Shown here: one piece after another, positions 25,238-34,236 of the stretch | How positions within the stretch are numbered: the first letter of the stretch is position 1 | How the letters are laid out: each line of letters opens with the position of its first letter | Source: JBMYRH01 sp049602155 | Lineage (GTDB): Bacteria > Myxococcota_A > UBA9042 > PHBI01 > JBMYRH01 | Direction of reading: 5' to 3' | DNA length: 64,000 nucleotides | NCBI GenBank assembly: GCA_049602155.1 | Contig: JBMYRH010000016.1 | Location: forward strand, 71,559 to 135,558 | Notes under the pieces: generated by a model | Databases searched by the model: none | Told to the model about the DNA's origin: nothing | The model's input: the letters and a program-made list of their open reading frames with translations, nothing else | Program-made: the position numbers and the translations under genes

Positions 25238-26206
25238 ATGGCTGAATCAACCTTAGTCTCCCGCTTCGTTCACATCAGCGACCGCTTGCGTGAGCGCCGA
25301 CATGAGATGAACGTCTCCGTTCAGGGCTGGCTCACGGGCAAGCGCGGCGTGAACCTGAGTCACAGCGAGACCTACACCCCGCTGCCTTACGAAGAGGACC
25401 CTCGGGTCTTCCTGAAGCACTTGCGCCACGCCGTGGAGACCCACGTCGGCGTGAATCATCCGCTCTTGGGCCGCATTGCGCATGTGCCGTTCACCCGCGA
25501 GGATTACCTCGTGATGGGGCTGCAGCATTACCCGCTGGTCGGGACGTTCACGACCTACCTCGAGCTCCTGCTCTTGCGGGCCCCCCACTCGGACGCCAAG
25601 CAGTGGATCGCGAAGGTGCTCATCGATGAGTACGGCGAAGGGTCCGACGATAAGGACCACGCCGAGCTTTACCAAGAGTTCCTGGGCGCGTGCGGCGCCT
25701 CGGATGCGCAGATGACGCAGACGATGCTCCATGAGGAGATCACCGGCTTCATCGCCGACCACCTCCACCTCTGCAGCGAGGAGCCCTTCCTCGTGGGCTT
25801 GGGGGCGGTGGGGCCGGGCCACGAGTGGGCGATCCCGAAGATGTTCCCGCAGATCGTCAAGGGGCTCCGGCGCGCGAAGTTTGATGAGGAGGAGATCCTC
25901 TACTTCACGCTCCACATGGAGCAGGACGAGGACCACGGGGCGTGGCTCGAAGAGGCGCTCGTCGACTACGCCACGACGCCTGAGGCGCAGGCACAGATCC
26001 ATCAGGGCGCGATGCGCTCGCTGGCAGCCCGGACACGGTTTTGGAGCGGCGTACAGGACAAGATCGTCCGCTGGCGTCAGCCGAAAAACGTTCACCTGCG
26101 CTCTCAGATGCGCAAGGACGGCGACCGCCAAGGGCGCGAGATGACGCTCCAAGGGTGGCGCGGCAAGATCTCCGAGCATGGCCTCTTGGCCGCCACGCGG
26201 ATTTGA
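25238..26206 (+). CDS. Haem-oxygenase-like (HDO) iron-containing redox enzyme
   Basis: A 322-residue, mostly helical protein with a GGAGG ribosome site. It matches the TenA/PqqC/CADD haem-oxygenase-like fold. Candidate metal ligands are His97 (LQHYPLV), Glu131 and His141 (DEYGEGSDDKDHAELY), Glu197 (HEWAIP) and the acidic His cluster HMEQDEDHG at 226-234. Known HDO enzymes use a diiron centre and O2 to cleave C-C bonds, form alkenes or oxidise amines (UndA, SznF, CADD). Residues 1-55 and the basic tail after about 290 are extra. Lying between two B12-radical SAM genes, it probably acts on the same substrate. The reaction is unknown. Confidence 0.75.
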   Translation: MAESTLVSRFVHISDRLRERRHEMNVSVQGWLTGKRGVNLSHSETYTPLPYEEDPRVFLKHLRHAVETHVGVNHPLLGRIAHVPFTREDYLVMGLQHYPLVGTFTTYLELLLLRAPHSDAKQWIAKVLIDEYGEGSDDKDHAELYQEFLGACGASDAQMTQTMLHEEITGFIADHLHLCSEEPFLVGLGAVGPGHEWAIPKMFPQIVKGLRRAKFDEEEILYFTLHMEQDEDHGAWLEEALVDYATTPEAQAQIHQGAMRSLAARTRFWSGVQDKIVRWRQPKNVHLRSQMRKDGDRQGREMTLQGWRGKISEHGLLAATRI

Positions 26207-26216
26207 GGGGGACCCT

Positions 26217-27839
26217 TTGAAGATACTGTTCGTCCAGACGCGTAAGAACTCCGATCCTGCCGATCGTGAGATGTACGAGATGGACTTCATGAACGAGGTC
26301 CTCGGCTTTGGCCGCTCGCTCCTCGACCTTGGGCTCGTGACCGTCGCGGCGTGTACGCCGGAGCACGTGACCGTCGAGATGGTCGACGAGTACGTGGACG
26401 CTATCCCTTACGACACCACCGACGCCGACCTCGTCGCGCTGAGCGCGAAGACGTCATGCGTCACCCACGCCTACGAAGTGGCGAAAGAGTTCCGAGATCG
26501 AGGTATCCCTGTCGTGCTCGGAGGGATCCATGCGAGCCTTCGCCCCGACGAGGCGCTTGAGCACGTGGACTACGTGGTCACCGGCGAGGCCGAGAGCACA
26601 TGGCCGAAATTCGTCGAGGCCTTCGAGAAGGGCGAGGCGCCCCGGCGGATGGACAGCAAGGGCTTCCCGCCCATGGCCGAGATCCCGGTCCCCTCTTGGA
26701 AGCACATGCCGAGCGAGGCCTACCTCTTCCACCAGATCCAGACGACGCGCGGCTGCCCGTTTATGTGCCGCTTTTGCTCTGTGCCTGACATCTCCGGCAA
26801 CTCATTCCGCTTCAAGCCGGTCGAGAACGTCGTCGCCGAGATCCGCGCGCTCCCCTCAGCCGGTCCATTGAAAGACCGCATGAAGGCGCTCTACTTCGTC
26901 GACGACAACTTCATCTCGCGAGTCCGCTACACCAAGGACCTCCTCAAGGCCCTGATCCCGCTCTACGAATCGGGCGAGCTCGGCGAGTGGTCCGCAGAGA
27001 CGACGCTTAACGTCGCCCATGACGAGGAGCTCGTTCAGCTCTTCGCCGACGCCGGGTGCTCCACGCTCATCATCGGCTTTGAGTCCATCCACGAGGAGAC
27101 GCTGCTCTCGATGGACAAGAAGGTGAACTTTTGCCTGAGCTACAAGGACGCTATCGAGCGCATCCACCAGACGGGGATGGCCATCGTCGGCAATTTCATC
27201 GTCGGCTTCGACACCGACAAGCTGAGCGTCTTTAAGGACATCCTCGACTTCGTCGATGACAACAACATCCTCTATCCGTTCTTCAGCATCTTGACGCCGA
27301 TGCCTGGCACAGCGCTCCACGATGAGTTTGTCGAGGGCGGGCGCCTCGATCACACCGACTGGGCGCGCTACGACACGCGTCACGTCGTCTTTGACCCGAA
27401 CAACATGTCGCGTGACCAGCTGATGGACGGCTACTGCTACCTCTACCAGCAGGCCTACGCATCGGAGCGGGCGTTCGACCGGCTGAACCGCTATTGGCGG
27501 AAGTATCGGCGAGTCGCATCGGGCTTCACCGACCACCTCTTCATCAAGTGGCGCCTACGCAAACAGCGAAAGAACGCCACCGAGCGCTTCGCTTGGATGC
27601 TCGACGAGGGCTGGAAGCGCCTCAAGCGGCCCGGACAAAAGAGCGACATCGGTCAGCTGCTCTACTACCTCGACGGTGCGCACTTCTGCGACTACCTGGA
27701 CCAGTACCGGTCTGAGGACTACGACGCGAACGTCCGCATCTTCGAGACCCACGCCGACACAGCCGCGGCAGAGGCCGCGGCGAGTCAGAAGCAGTGGGAC
27801 GGCAAGCGGGTCAAGTCCACGCGGGCCGCGGCGAGCTAG
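26217..27839 (+). CDS. Second B12-binding-domain radical SAM protein
   Basis: Translation is placed at TTG 26217, which gives the family-typical opening (M)KILFVQTRK and sits a few bases after the ribosome site GAGGGGG; the only upstream ATG (26178) lies inside the previous gene. The 540-residue protein has a cobalamin-binding Rossmann domain (LVALSAKTSC, VLGGIHASLRPDEA), the radical SAM triad in TTRGCPFMCRFC, and a (beta/alpha)6 core with STLIIGFESIHEETL. A basic C-terminal extension of about 130 residues (RKYRRVASGF, KWRLRKQRKN) could bind membrane or a partner protein. Third gene of the operon, 10 bp after the HDO gene. It differs clearly from the first radical SAM protein, so it is probably a separate step. 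Confidence 0.85.
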   Translation: MKILFVQTRKNSDPADREMYEMDFMNEVLGFGRSLLDLGLVTVAACTPEHVTVEMVDEYVDAIPYDTTDADLVALSAKTSCVTHAYEVAKEFRDRGIPVVLGGIHASLRPDEALEHVDYVVTGEAESTWPKFVEAFEKGEAPRRMDSKGFPPMAEIPVPSWKHMPSEAYLFHQIQTTRGCPFMCRFCSVPDISGNSFRFKPVENVVAEIRALPSAGPLKDRMKALYFVDDNFISRVRYTKDLLKALIPLYESGELGEWSAETTLNVAHDEELVQLFADAGCSTLIIGFESIHEETLLSMDKKVNFCLSYKDAIERIHQTGMAIVGNFIVGFDTDKLSVFKDILDFVDDNNILYPFFSILTPMPGTALHDEFVEGGRLDHTDWARYDTRHVVFDPNNMSRDQLMDGYCYLYQQAYASERAFDRLNRYWRKYRRVASGFTDHLFIKWRLRKQRKNATERFAWMLDEGWKRLKRPGQKSDIGQLLYYLDGAHFCDYLDQYRSEDYDANVRIFETHADTAAAEAAASQKQWDGKRVKSTRAAAS

Positions 27840-27907
27840 GGGCGTGACCGGGTGGGGTTCTTCAGGGGCAGAGCAGTGCCCGCGTTTCGCCTGACCAAGG
27901 AGTGACC

Positions 27908-28240
27908 ATGGGCTACCTCTACCTCGGCATCGCGATCGTCGCGGAGGTCGTCGCGACCACCGCGCTGAAGGCCTCGGAGTCCTTCACCGTGCTGTGGCCG
28001 AGCGTCATCGTATGCGTCGGCTATGTGGTCTGTTTTTACACCCTGTCCCTCGCCCTTCAGTTCATCAGTATCGGCGTCGCGTATGCCATCTGGTGTGGCC
28101 TTGGCATCGTGCTTATTACGGCGACCGGTGCGATGTTCTATGGGCAGAGCATCGACTTGCCAGCGGTCTTGGGGATGGGGCTCATCATGGCGGGCGTCGC
28201 GGTGATTCATCTCTTCAGTAAGGCGTCCTCTCAGGGCTGA
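27908..28240 (+). CDS. SMR-family efflux transporter (EmrE/SugE type)
   Basis: A 110-residue four-helix protein of the small multidrug resistance family. The start at ATG 27908 follows AAGGAG with 5-nt spacing (a GTG at 27902 is in frame). The essential membrane Glu is Glu13 in IAIVAEVVATTALK, and the family pattern AYAIWCGLGIVLI is present in helix 3. It should work as an antiparallel dimer exchanging protons for cationic compounds or guanidinium-type substrates. It stands alone, 68 bp after the radical SAM operon, so read-through from that operon is possible. Confidence 0.92.
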   Translation: MGYLYLGIAIVAEVVATTALKASESFTVLWPSVIVCVGYVVCFYTLSLALQFISIGVAYAIWCGLGIVLITATGAMFYGQSIDLPAVLGMGLIMAGVAVIHLFSKASSQG

Positions 28241-28335
28241 CCTCGCGCGAGGCTGCGGGTCGATGAAAAGACCCCCGTGCCTCTCGTGCGCGTTCGTGCT
28301 AGAGAGCCGCCGAACCGAGCATTTGGAGTGATGTC

Positions 28336-29430
28336 ATGGGAATGACCCTGGGTATTGTCGGACTCCCGAACGTGGGCAAGTCCACGCTGTTTAACGCCTT
28401 GAGCGCCGCGGGCGCCGAGAGCGCCAATTACCCCTTCTGCACGATCGAGCCGAACGTCGGCATCGTGACCGTCCCAGATCCGCGCCTCGACGCGCTCGCT
28501 GGGATCGTCAACCCGAAGCAGATCCTCCCGACGACCGTTGAGTTTGTCGACATCGCTGGTTTGGTGCGCGGCGCGTCCAAGGGTGAGGGCTTGGGCAATC
28601 AGTTCCTGGGCAACATCCGCGCGACGGACGCGATTGTGCACGTCGTGCGCTGCTTTGTGGATGAGAACATCGTGCACGTCGAGGGCTCGATCGACCCCAT
28701 CCGTGACATCGAGGTCGTCGAGACAGAGCTCTTGCTGAAAGACATGGAGACGGTCGAGAAGCGCCTCGAAAAGTCGAAGAAGATGGCGAGGAGCGGTAAC
28801 AAGGAGGCCATCGCAGAGGCGGGGCTCTTGGGGCGCCTCGATGCGCACCTCAATGAGGGCAAGCCGGCGCGCACCTTTGATTACGATAAGATGGAGACGG
28901 AGATCTTCAAGGGCCTGTGTCTGCTCACCGCCAAGCCGGTCCTCTACGTCACCAACGTCGATGAGGACAGCGTCGTCGACGGCAATGATATGGTCGAGAA
29001 GGTCAAGGTCTACGCCGCAGAGGTCGGCGCCAGGACCGCCATCATCTCGGCAGCCATCGAGAGCGAGATCGCTGAGCTGGAAGACGAGGAGAAGGCCGAC
29101 TTCTTAGAGGGCATGGGCCTGCAAGAGAGCGGCCTCGACCGCCTCAGCCGCGAGGGCTACGCGCTCCTCGGGCTCAAGACCTACTTTACAGCCGGCCCGA
29201 AAGAGGTCCGCGCTTGGACCATTAAGGACGGCATGAAGGCCCCTCAGGCCGCCGGCGTCATCCACACGGACTTCGAGCGCGGGTTTATCCGCGCTGAGGT
29301 CATCGCCTATGACGACTACATCGCGCTCGACGGCGAGTCAGGCTGCAAAGCGGCCGGCAAGATGAACGTGGAAGGCAAGGAGTACGTCGTCAAAGACGGC
29401 GACGTCATGCACTTCCGGTTCAATGTGTAG
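28336..29430 (+). CDS. ychF: Redox-regulated ATPase/GTPase YchF
   Basis: A 364-residue Obg-family P-loop protein of normal length. The P-loop is GLPNVGKST, switch II is DIAGLVRGASKG, and the nucleotide specificity motif is TNVDE in place of NKxD, as is typical of YchF, which prefers ATP. A coiled-coil insertion and the C-terminal TGS domain (KEVRAWTIKDGM to VVKDGDVMHFRFNV) are intact. It is a cytoplasmic translation-associated protein. A decayed copy of its last 80 bp lies about 8 kb downstream at 37336-37415. Confidence 0.96.
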   Translation: MGMTLGIVGLPNVGKSTLFNALSAAGAESANYPFCTIEPNVGIVTVPDPRLDALAGIVNPKQILPTTVEFVDIAGLVRGASKGEGLGNQFLGNIRATDAIVHVVRCFVDENIVHVEGSIDPIRDIEVVETELLLKDMETVEKRLEKSKKMARSGNKEAIAEAGLLGRLDAHLNEGKPARTFDYDKMETEIFKGLCLLTAKPVLYVTNVDEDSVVDGNDMVEKVKVYAAEVGARTAIISAAIESEIAELEDEEKADFLEGMGLQESGLDRLSREGYALLGLKTYFTAGPKEVRAWTIKDGMKAPQAAGVIHTDFERGFIRAEVIAYDDYIALDGESGCKAAGKMNVEGKEYVVKDGDVMHFRFNV

Positions 29431-29441
29431 AGTGGATACCC

Positions 29442-29792
29442 ATGAGCAGACCCAAAATTTACGCAATGACGTTTGCCAAGGTTTATCCGCTCTATGTCGC
29501 AAAGGCAGAGCGAAAAGGCCGGATGAAAGCGGAAGTGGATGAAACCATCCGGTGGCTTACTGGCTATGATCAGGCGGGTCTTGAAGCACGATTAGGAGAC
29601 GAAACGGACCTTGAGAGCTTTTTTGTCCAAGCTCCCAAGCTCAATCCTCTGAGGACGAAGATCACAGGTGTTGTCTGTGGTGTTCGTGTTGAAGCGCTTG
29701 AAGAGGGGACAATGCGTGAGATTCGGTACCTTGATAAGTTGATTGACGAGTTAGCCAAAGGGCGGCCAATGACCACAATCCTTAGGGGATAA
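29442..29792 (+). CDS. DUF2200-family protein
   Basis: A 116-residue protein matching DUF2200 over its full length (YAMTFAKVYPLYVAKAERKG near the start; IRYLDKLIDELAKGR near the end). The function of the family is not established. It starts 12 bp after ychF, but its base composition is more AT-rich than that of its neighbours, which hints at later acquisition. The 292 bp after it, up to 30084, hold no convincing gene. Confidence 0.85.
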   Translation: MSRPKIYAMTFAKVYPLYVAKAERKGRMKAEVDETIRWLTGYDQAGLEARLGDETDLESFFVQAPKLNPLRTKITGVVCGVRVEALEEGTMREIRYLDKLIDELAKGRPMTTILRG

Positions 29793-30084
29793 CGAGGCAA
29801 GAAGCCTTTGCACTGCAGAGGAAACAACCGGAACTCAACCCCCTGCTCCGGTGGACACACGGTGAGAAGCGGTGAGAGTGGTTTTAAAAGTCTCAGGTTT
29901 ACAGTTGGTTACCGATTAAACGCCGTGTCGGTTCGATGGCTGAGGTTGCGAAAGACAGCCCGGGTTACTCTGCTGGCGCGCAATCCGACAATGATGTGAC
30001 GGGGCGCTGGGTCAAGTCAGCCAGCCCTGGACTTCACCTGATGCACGAGTTTAGACCTCTCGCGCTGTCTCTAGCCGGGGGCTT

Positions 30085-31671
30085 ATGACCGTACTTTCGC
30101 TGCCTGCTTACCTGTCGGATCTCCAGTTTTCTCTAGGCGGTAAGGCACTCGCTCTGTACCCGGTATCGTCGGAAGAGGGGATGTATAAGGTCGATCTCCA
30201 GGCTCCACAGGACAGCTGGGGCCTGTTCGTCGACCTCAAGCGGGAGCGTGGCACGTATCATGATTCACAATCCGTCGAAGAGTACCGTGATGGATATGTC
30301 TACGGTCATGTCCGCAGACAGCATGACCATCTGGGCACCCCGAGGGAGTTTCCGGACTGGCTGAGGGAGCGCGTGACCGAGCTCATCCACGAGCTCGTCC
30401 GAGGGCACATCGACCGGACTTATGATTGCCTCGAGAAGAGCGACCGAGAGGATAAAGCGCATATGGTCGCAGCGATGTGCCGGGATATCGCTGCGCTGCC
30501 GCGGTTGCCGGAGGTCCAGCCCTTCGGTTGCCAGTCGCTCTGTGACGCTCTCACCGCGATCTTAAGCGCTCATGAGCAGGGCATAATGACCCAACAGGCG
30601 GCTGTCCTCGTCCGCACGTTCCTCGATGAGTACAGCGAGCCGCCATTTCGCCAAAGGCTGCGAGATAAAACGATACAGCACGCCTTCGCTCTGCTGCCGG
30701 AGGACGTCCCAGCTTCCATCCTCGACGACTTAGAAGCCAGGGCCAAAGCGAAGCTCGCCAAGGCCACTAGCGACGGCGAACTGACCTTGCAGAACGCGGC
30801 CTCGGTCGGCCGCTTGTTGGAGCTGCAGCCCGCCCACCTCCGACCCATCTACAACGGCTTGGTGTTGCCGCGATGCGACACGGCTGAGCTGTGTTTTGCG
30901 ATGGCCACCGCGCTGAGCGCGAGTCCTGTAGAGGCGGCGGAGCACGCCCAAAGGGGCCTGCAACTTTCGCCGACGCACGGGGGCCTGCGCCGGGTTACCG
31001 AGATCCTCGGTGGCGGCTCCTCCGCGTTTCAGGACGCCGCCGACATCGCCAAACATTATGAGGACCTGCTGCCGAAGGTTCTGTACAAGCGAAACAGCCC
31101 AGACCTGAAAGGCAACGACCAGAAGCTCATTGACGCTGAGGCACGGCTCAACCGCTTCTGGATGTCGGTGCTGCCGCCTCGCGCCGACCCGAGTTGGGAA
31201 CAAGCAGCGGACACCTTGTGTCTCCAGGATAAGTTTAAGGTGCGCGGGTCCGAGGCCTACCTCACGTGGTGTCGCGTCCAGCAACGAAACGATGAAGGCG
31301 TCGACTATTTCCTGCGCTGCGTGCAAGACGTCGAGCTGACCCAACTGCAACACCGAGTGAGCGGGCATTGTGAGACCTACTTGGCCCAGGGCTTCTCTTG
31401 CATGCTCGACACCCAGCGGCCCGAGCACATCGAACAGGCGTCCGAGGTCATCACCAAGCTCGAAGCCGTCCTGACGTGGACGACCAAACACGTTTACTAC
31501 GCGCTCGCTTGCATCGCGTCGCGCGCTGGCCAACTTGAACGTGCCCTGGACTACGCAACGCGTTCCGTCGATCTCGGGCACGAGGCAGAGGTCATGTTGA
31601 CCGACCCGGACTTTGCGAACCTCATGGCCGACCCCGAAGCAGCATCGGTCCTGCGGAAATTAGGTGACTAA
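30085..31671 (+). CDS. Hypothetical protein with TPR-like C-terminal domain
   Basis: A 528-residue cytoplasmic protein without signal or membrane segment. It is helical through most of its length; the last 90 residues (VYYALACIASRAGQLERALDY) carry a TPR motif ending in DPDFANLMADPE, a form seen in many bacterial TPR-end domains. The N-terminal 120 residues look beta-rich and mixed. No catalytic motif is recognised. It ends 196 bp before the ECF sigma factor gene on the same strand and shows no obvious link to it. Confidence 0.6.
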   Translation: MTVLSLPAYLSDLQFSLGGKALALYPVSSEEGMYKVDLQAPQDSWGLFVDLKRERGTYHDSQSVEEYRDGYVYGHVRRQHDHLGTPREFPDWLRERVTELIHELVRGHIDRTYDCLEKSDREDKAHMVAAMCRDIAALPRLPEVQPFGCQSLCDALTAILSAHEQGIMTQQAAVLVRTFLDEYSEPPFRQRLRDKTIQHAFALLPEDVPASILDDLEARAKAKLAKATSDGELTLQNAASVGRLLELQPAHLRPIYNGLVLPRCDTAELCFAMATALSASPVEAAEHAQRGLQLSPTHGGLRRVTEILGGGSSAFQDAADIAKHYEDLLPKVLYKRNSPDLKGNDQKLIDAEARLNRFWMSVLPPRADPSWEQAADTLCLQDKFKVRGSEAYLTWCRVQQRNDEGVDYFLRCVQDVELTQLQHRVSGHCETYLAQGFSCMLDTQRPEHIEQASEVITKLEAVLTWTTKHVYYALACIASRAGQLERALDYATRSVDLGHEAEVMLTDPDFANLMADPEAASVLRKLGD

Positions 31672-31867
31672 GAGAACGCTGATTTTACAGGTTGTGCTGT
31701 GACACATGGTCATGCATCAGATTATGTGCGGCAGTAATCGATCGCCCCTTGAGGGCCGCTGTGGAGGAATCTGAACCTTTCTTTAGCCGATTGGCTCGGA
31801 CCTGCGTAACGGGACTCATGAACACCAAGGCGCCCACACGATGCAGTACGGTAATGGAGATCAGGTG

Positions 31868-32683
31868 ATGGACCAGGCAGGCGACACATCAGTGCTGCTA
31901 GAGCGTGCGCGCAGCGGAGACGAGGCGGCGCTGGAGCAGCTGCTGCGAGCAGTGCAACCGCAGCTCTACCGCTTCAGCATGAAGATGTGTCGCCACACCG
32001 AAGACGCTGAGGACGTCCTGCAGGACTCCTTAATGACCTTAGCGCGCTCATTTCAGGATTTCCGTGGCGCATCCTCGCTGTCGACCTGGCTGTTTACTAT
32101 TGCGCGGAGCTTCTGCATCAAGAAGCGACGCAAGAGCGCCTTTGCACCCGAACGAGAAGAGTCGTTGGAGCAATTGAGCATGGCTGAGCAGGCGCAGCTG
32201 CGCTCACGGGCGCTAGACCCTCATGAAGAGGCTGAGTCGGCCGAGATCTGGCGCCAGGTCCAAGCTGGGATCCAGCGCATCGCGCTCACCTATCGAGAGG
32301 TCCTCGTCCTGCGCGACATCGAAGGGTTGGCCGCCAAGGAGGTCGCCGAGGTGGTGGGCATCAGCGTGTCGGCCGTCAAGAGCCGCTTGCACCGTGCGCG
32401 AGCTGAACTGCGAGTGCACCTGGCCGCGACCCCCTATCGACCACAGGCAGGCTGCCCCGACATTCGCACCGTGTTCTCTCAACACCTTGAGGGCGACCTC
32501 TCGCCCGATGTCTGCTCCACCATGGAAGCGCACGTGGCGAGATGCTTACCCTGCGCCGCGGAGTGTGAGGGGCTGCGCTCGGCGCTTAACGCGTGCAGCA
32601 CCGCCACATGCGAGGTGCCTGCCGCGGTCCAGTTGCGCGTGAAAGAGGCGCTGCGCCAAGCCTTGGAGCAACGGGGAAGCTAA
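31868..32683 (+). CDS. ECF RNA polymerase sigma factor with fused zinc-finger tail
   Basis: Start chosen at ATG 31868 (GGAG ribosome site); ATG 31841 is in frame but lacks one. The 271-residue protein has region 2 (YRFSMKMCRHTEDAEDVLQD; FRGASSLSTWLFTIARSFC), region 4 (LTYREVLVLRDIEGLAAKEV; SVSAVKSRLHRARAEL) and then a C-terminal zinc-finger domain (FSQHLEGDLS, HVARCLPC) like the anti-sigma ZAS domain, here on the same chain. Such fusion may let the sigma factor sense redox or thiol state directly. It precedes a persulfide-oxidation operon by 99 bp and is its probable regulator. Confidence 0.9.
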   Translation: MDQAGDTSVLLERARSGDEAALEQLLRAVQPQLYRFSMKMCRHTEDAEDVLQDSLMTLARSFQDFRGASSLSTWLFTIARSFCIKKRRKSAFAPEREESLEQLSMAEQAQLRSRALDPHEEAESAEIWRQVQAGIQRIALTYREVLVLRDIEGLAAKEVAEVVGISVSAVKSRLHRARAELRVHLAATPYRPQAGCPDIRTVFSQHLEGDLSPDVCSTMEAHVARCLPCAAECEGLRSALNACSTATCEVPAAVQLRVKEALRQALEQRGS

Positions 32684-32782
32684 AGACTGCCTCTTTTTGA
32701 ACCCTTTCTCGAGAGCTTGGCTCTCCCCCAATGAAGACGGTCGTGGACGGCAGCGGATGCGACCCAACCATTGGAGGAAACC

Positions 32783-33817
32783 ATGTTGCTCAAGCAACTC
32801 TTCGACCAAGACACCGGGACCTACACGTACCTACTCGCGGACCCAGACAGCCGTGAGGCGGTCATCATCGACCCAGTGGTCGAGCGGAACGACCGTGACC
32901 TTACACTCATCGCCGAGCTTGGCTTAGAGCTCGTCTACACCCTCGACACGCATGTCCACGCAGATCACGTCACCGGCTCGGGCGAGCTGAAACGGAAAAC
33001 GGGCGCGCTGAGCGGCGTGTCAGCCGCCGCAGAGGTGGCCTGTGCCGACCGTAAGCTCGCGCACGGTGATGTGCTGCGCTTTGGGCGTTACGCCCTAGAA
33101 GTGCGAAGCACGCCTGGGCACACCAAGGGTTGCTTGACCTTCGTGGTCGAGGCCGACGGTCAGACCCTGGCCTTCACCGGCGACGCACTCCTCGTGCGGG
33201 GGTGTGGTCGCACCGACTTTCAACAGGGCGACGCAGCGACCCTTTACCGCTCCGTGCATGCGCAAATCTACACCCTGCCCCCCGACACCTTAATCTACCC
33301 GGGGCACGACTACCGCGGTCACAGCGCGAGCACGGTCGCCGAAGAGCAGGCGCATAACCCGCGCCTCAAGATGACCATCAGCGAACCCCGGTTCGTCGAC
33401 ATCATGGGCGGGCTGAACCTCAGTCATCCCGAGCGGATCCACGAAGCGCTCCCGGCCAACATGGAATGCGGGGTCTCAAGAACGGGACCCGACGAGCAAC
33501 CCAAGCCCGCCTTCAAGGTGGCCGACGTCACCGCGCTGAGCCGTTTTGCCGGCGGACGCGTGATCGACGTGAGAACCCCTGGTGAATTCGTGGGCGAGCT
33601 GGGACACCTCCCCGGCGCTGTCCTCGCGCCGCTGCACGAGCTCGCCCAGCGCGCCCAATCCTGGCCGCGTGAGGAGCCCGTCCTCGTCGTCTGTCGCACC
33701 GGCCGACGGTCGGTTCAAGGCTGCACGGTCCTCACCGAGCTCGGCTTCTCCGATGTCACTAACCTCTCCGGTGGCATGACTGCGTGGCGTTCGCAGCAGG
33801 CGGTGTCGGCATGTTGA
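32783..33817 (+). CDS. Persulfide dioxygenase-rhodanese fusion
   Basis: A 344-residue two-domain enzyme, start ATG 32783 with GGAGG. Residues 1-230 are an ETHE1-type metallo-beta-lactamase fold: H57, H59, D61 and H62 in THVHADH, then PGHTKG and FTGDALL, with the iron ligated by His-His-Asp as in ETHE1. Residues about 245-340 are a rhodanese domain with active-site loop CRTGRRS. The first domain oxidises glutathione persulfide to sulfite with O2, and the second moves sulfane sulfur between thiosulfate and glutathione. Overlap of 7 bp with the next gene places it in a sulfur detoxification or transport operon. Confidence 0.94.
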   Translation: MLLKQLFDQDTGTYTYLLADPDSREAVIIDPVVERNDRDLTLIAELGLELVYTLDTHVHADHVTGSGELKRKTGALSGVSAAAEVACADRKLAHGDVLRFGRYALEVRSTPGHTKGCLTFVVEADGQTLAFTGDALLVRGCGRTDFQQGDAATLYRSVHAQIYTLPPDTLIYPGHDYRGHSASTVAEEQAHNPRLKMTISEPRFVDIMGGLNLSHPERIHEALPANMECGVSRTGPDEQPKPAFKVADVTALSRFAGGRVIDVRTPGEFVGELGHLPGAVLAPLHELAQRAQSWPREEPVLVVCRTGRRSVQGCTVLTELGFSDVTNLSGGMTAWRSQQAVSAC

Positions 33818-34236
33818 GCTCGATTCTGTGGGCCACCATCGGCGGTGGCTTGATCGGCCTCGCCGCATCCTGGCTCTTGCTCTCCCAGGGACGCGTGGCC
33901 GGGGTCAGCGGCATCGTTGGTGGGCTGCTTGGGCCATGGGGAGGCCAGTCCTCCTGGCGCATGAGCTTCGTCGTCGGTCTGTTGGTCGGCGGGGGCATCC
34001 TGATGATCGTCGCCCCCGACATGATGGCGGCGCCGACCGACCGCTCACTCGGGCTCGTGGCGCTCGCAGGCGCGCTTGTGGGCTACGGCACCCGGCTCGG
34101 CAGCGGCTGCACCAGCGGGCATGGAGTGTGCGGTTTGACGCGCTTTTCGCCGCGCTCACTGGTGGCGACCCTGACCTTCATGACCACGGGCATGGCGACC
34201 GCCACGCTCCTCGGGCTGATAGGAGGTCCGTCATGA
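33811..34236 (+). CDS. YeeE/YedE-family sulfur transporter, first half
   Basis: A 141-residue membrane protein with about four helices. The conserved Cys motif GCTSGHGVCG, a hallmark of YeeE/YedE thiosulfate channels, is intact. It overlaps the dioxygenase gene by 7 bp and the second half-transporter by 4 bp. In E. coli YeeE one long chain carries the equivalent of both halves; here they are separate genes, as is common for the YedE1/YedE2 (DUF6691) pair. It probably moves thiosulfate or another sulfur anion across the inner membrane. Confidence 0.9.
   Translation: MLSSILWATIGGGLIGLAASWLLLSQGRVAGVSGIVGGLLGPWGGQSSWRMSFVVGLLVGGGILMIVAPDMMAAPTDRSLGLVALAGALVGYGTRLGSGCTSGHGVCGLTRFSPRSLVATLTFMTTGMATATLLGLIGGPS

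Noticed and set aside
29808..29999. 63-codon frame between DUF2200 and the TPR-like gene
   Set aside because: Basic, no motif, no good ribosome site; taken as non-coding.
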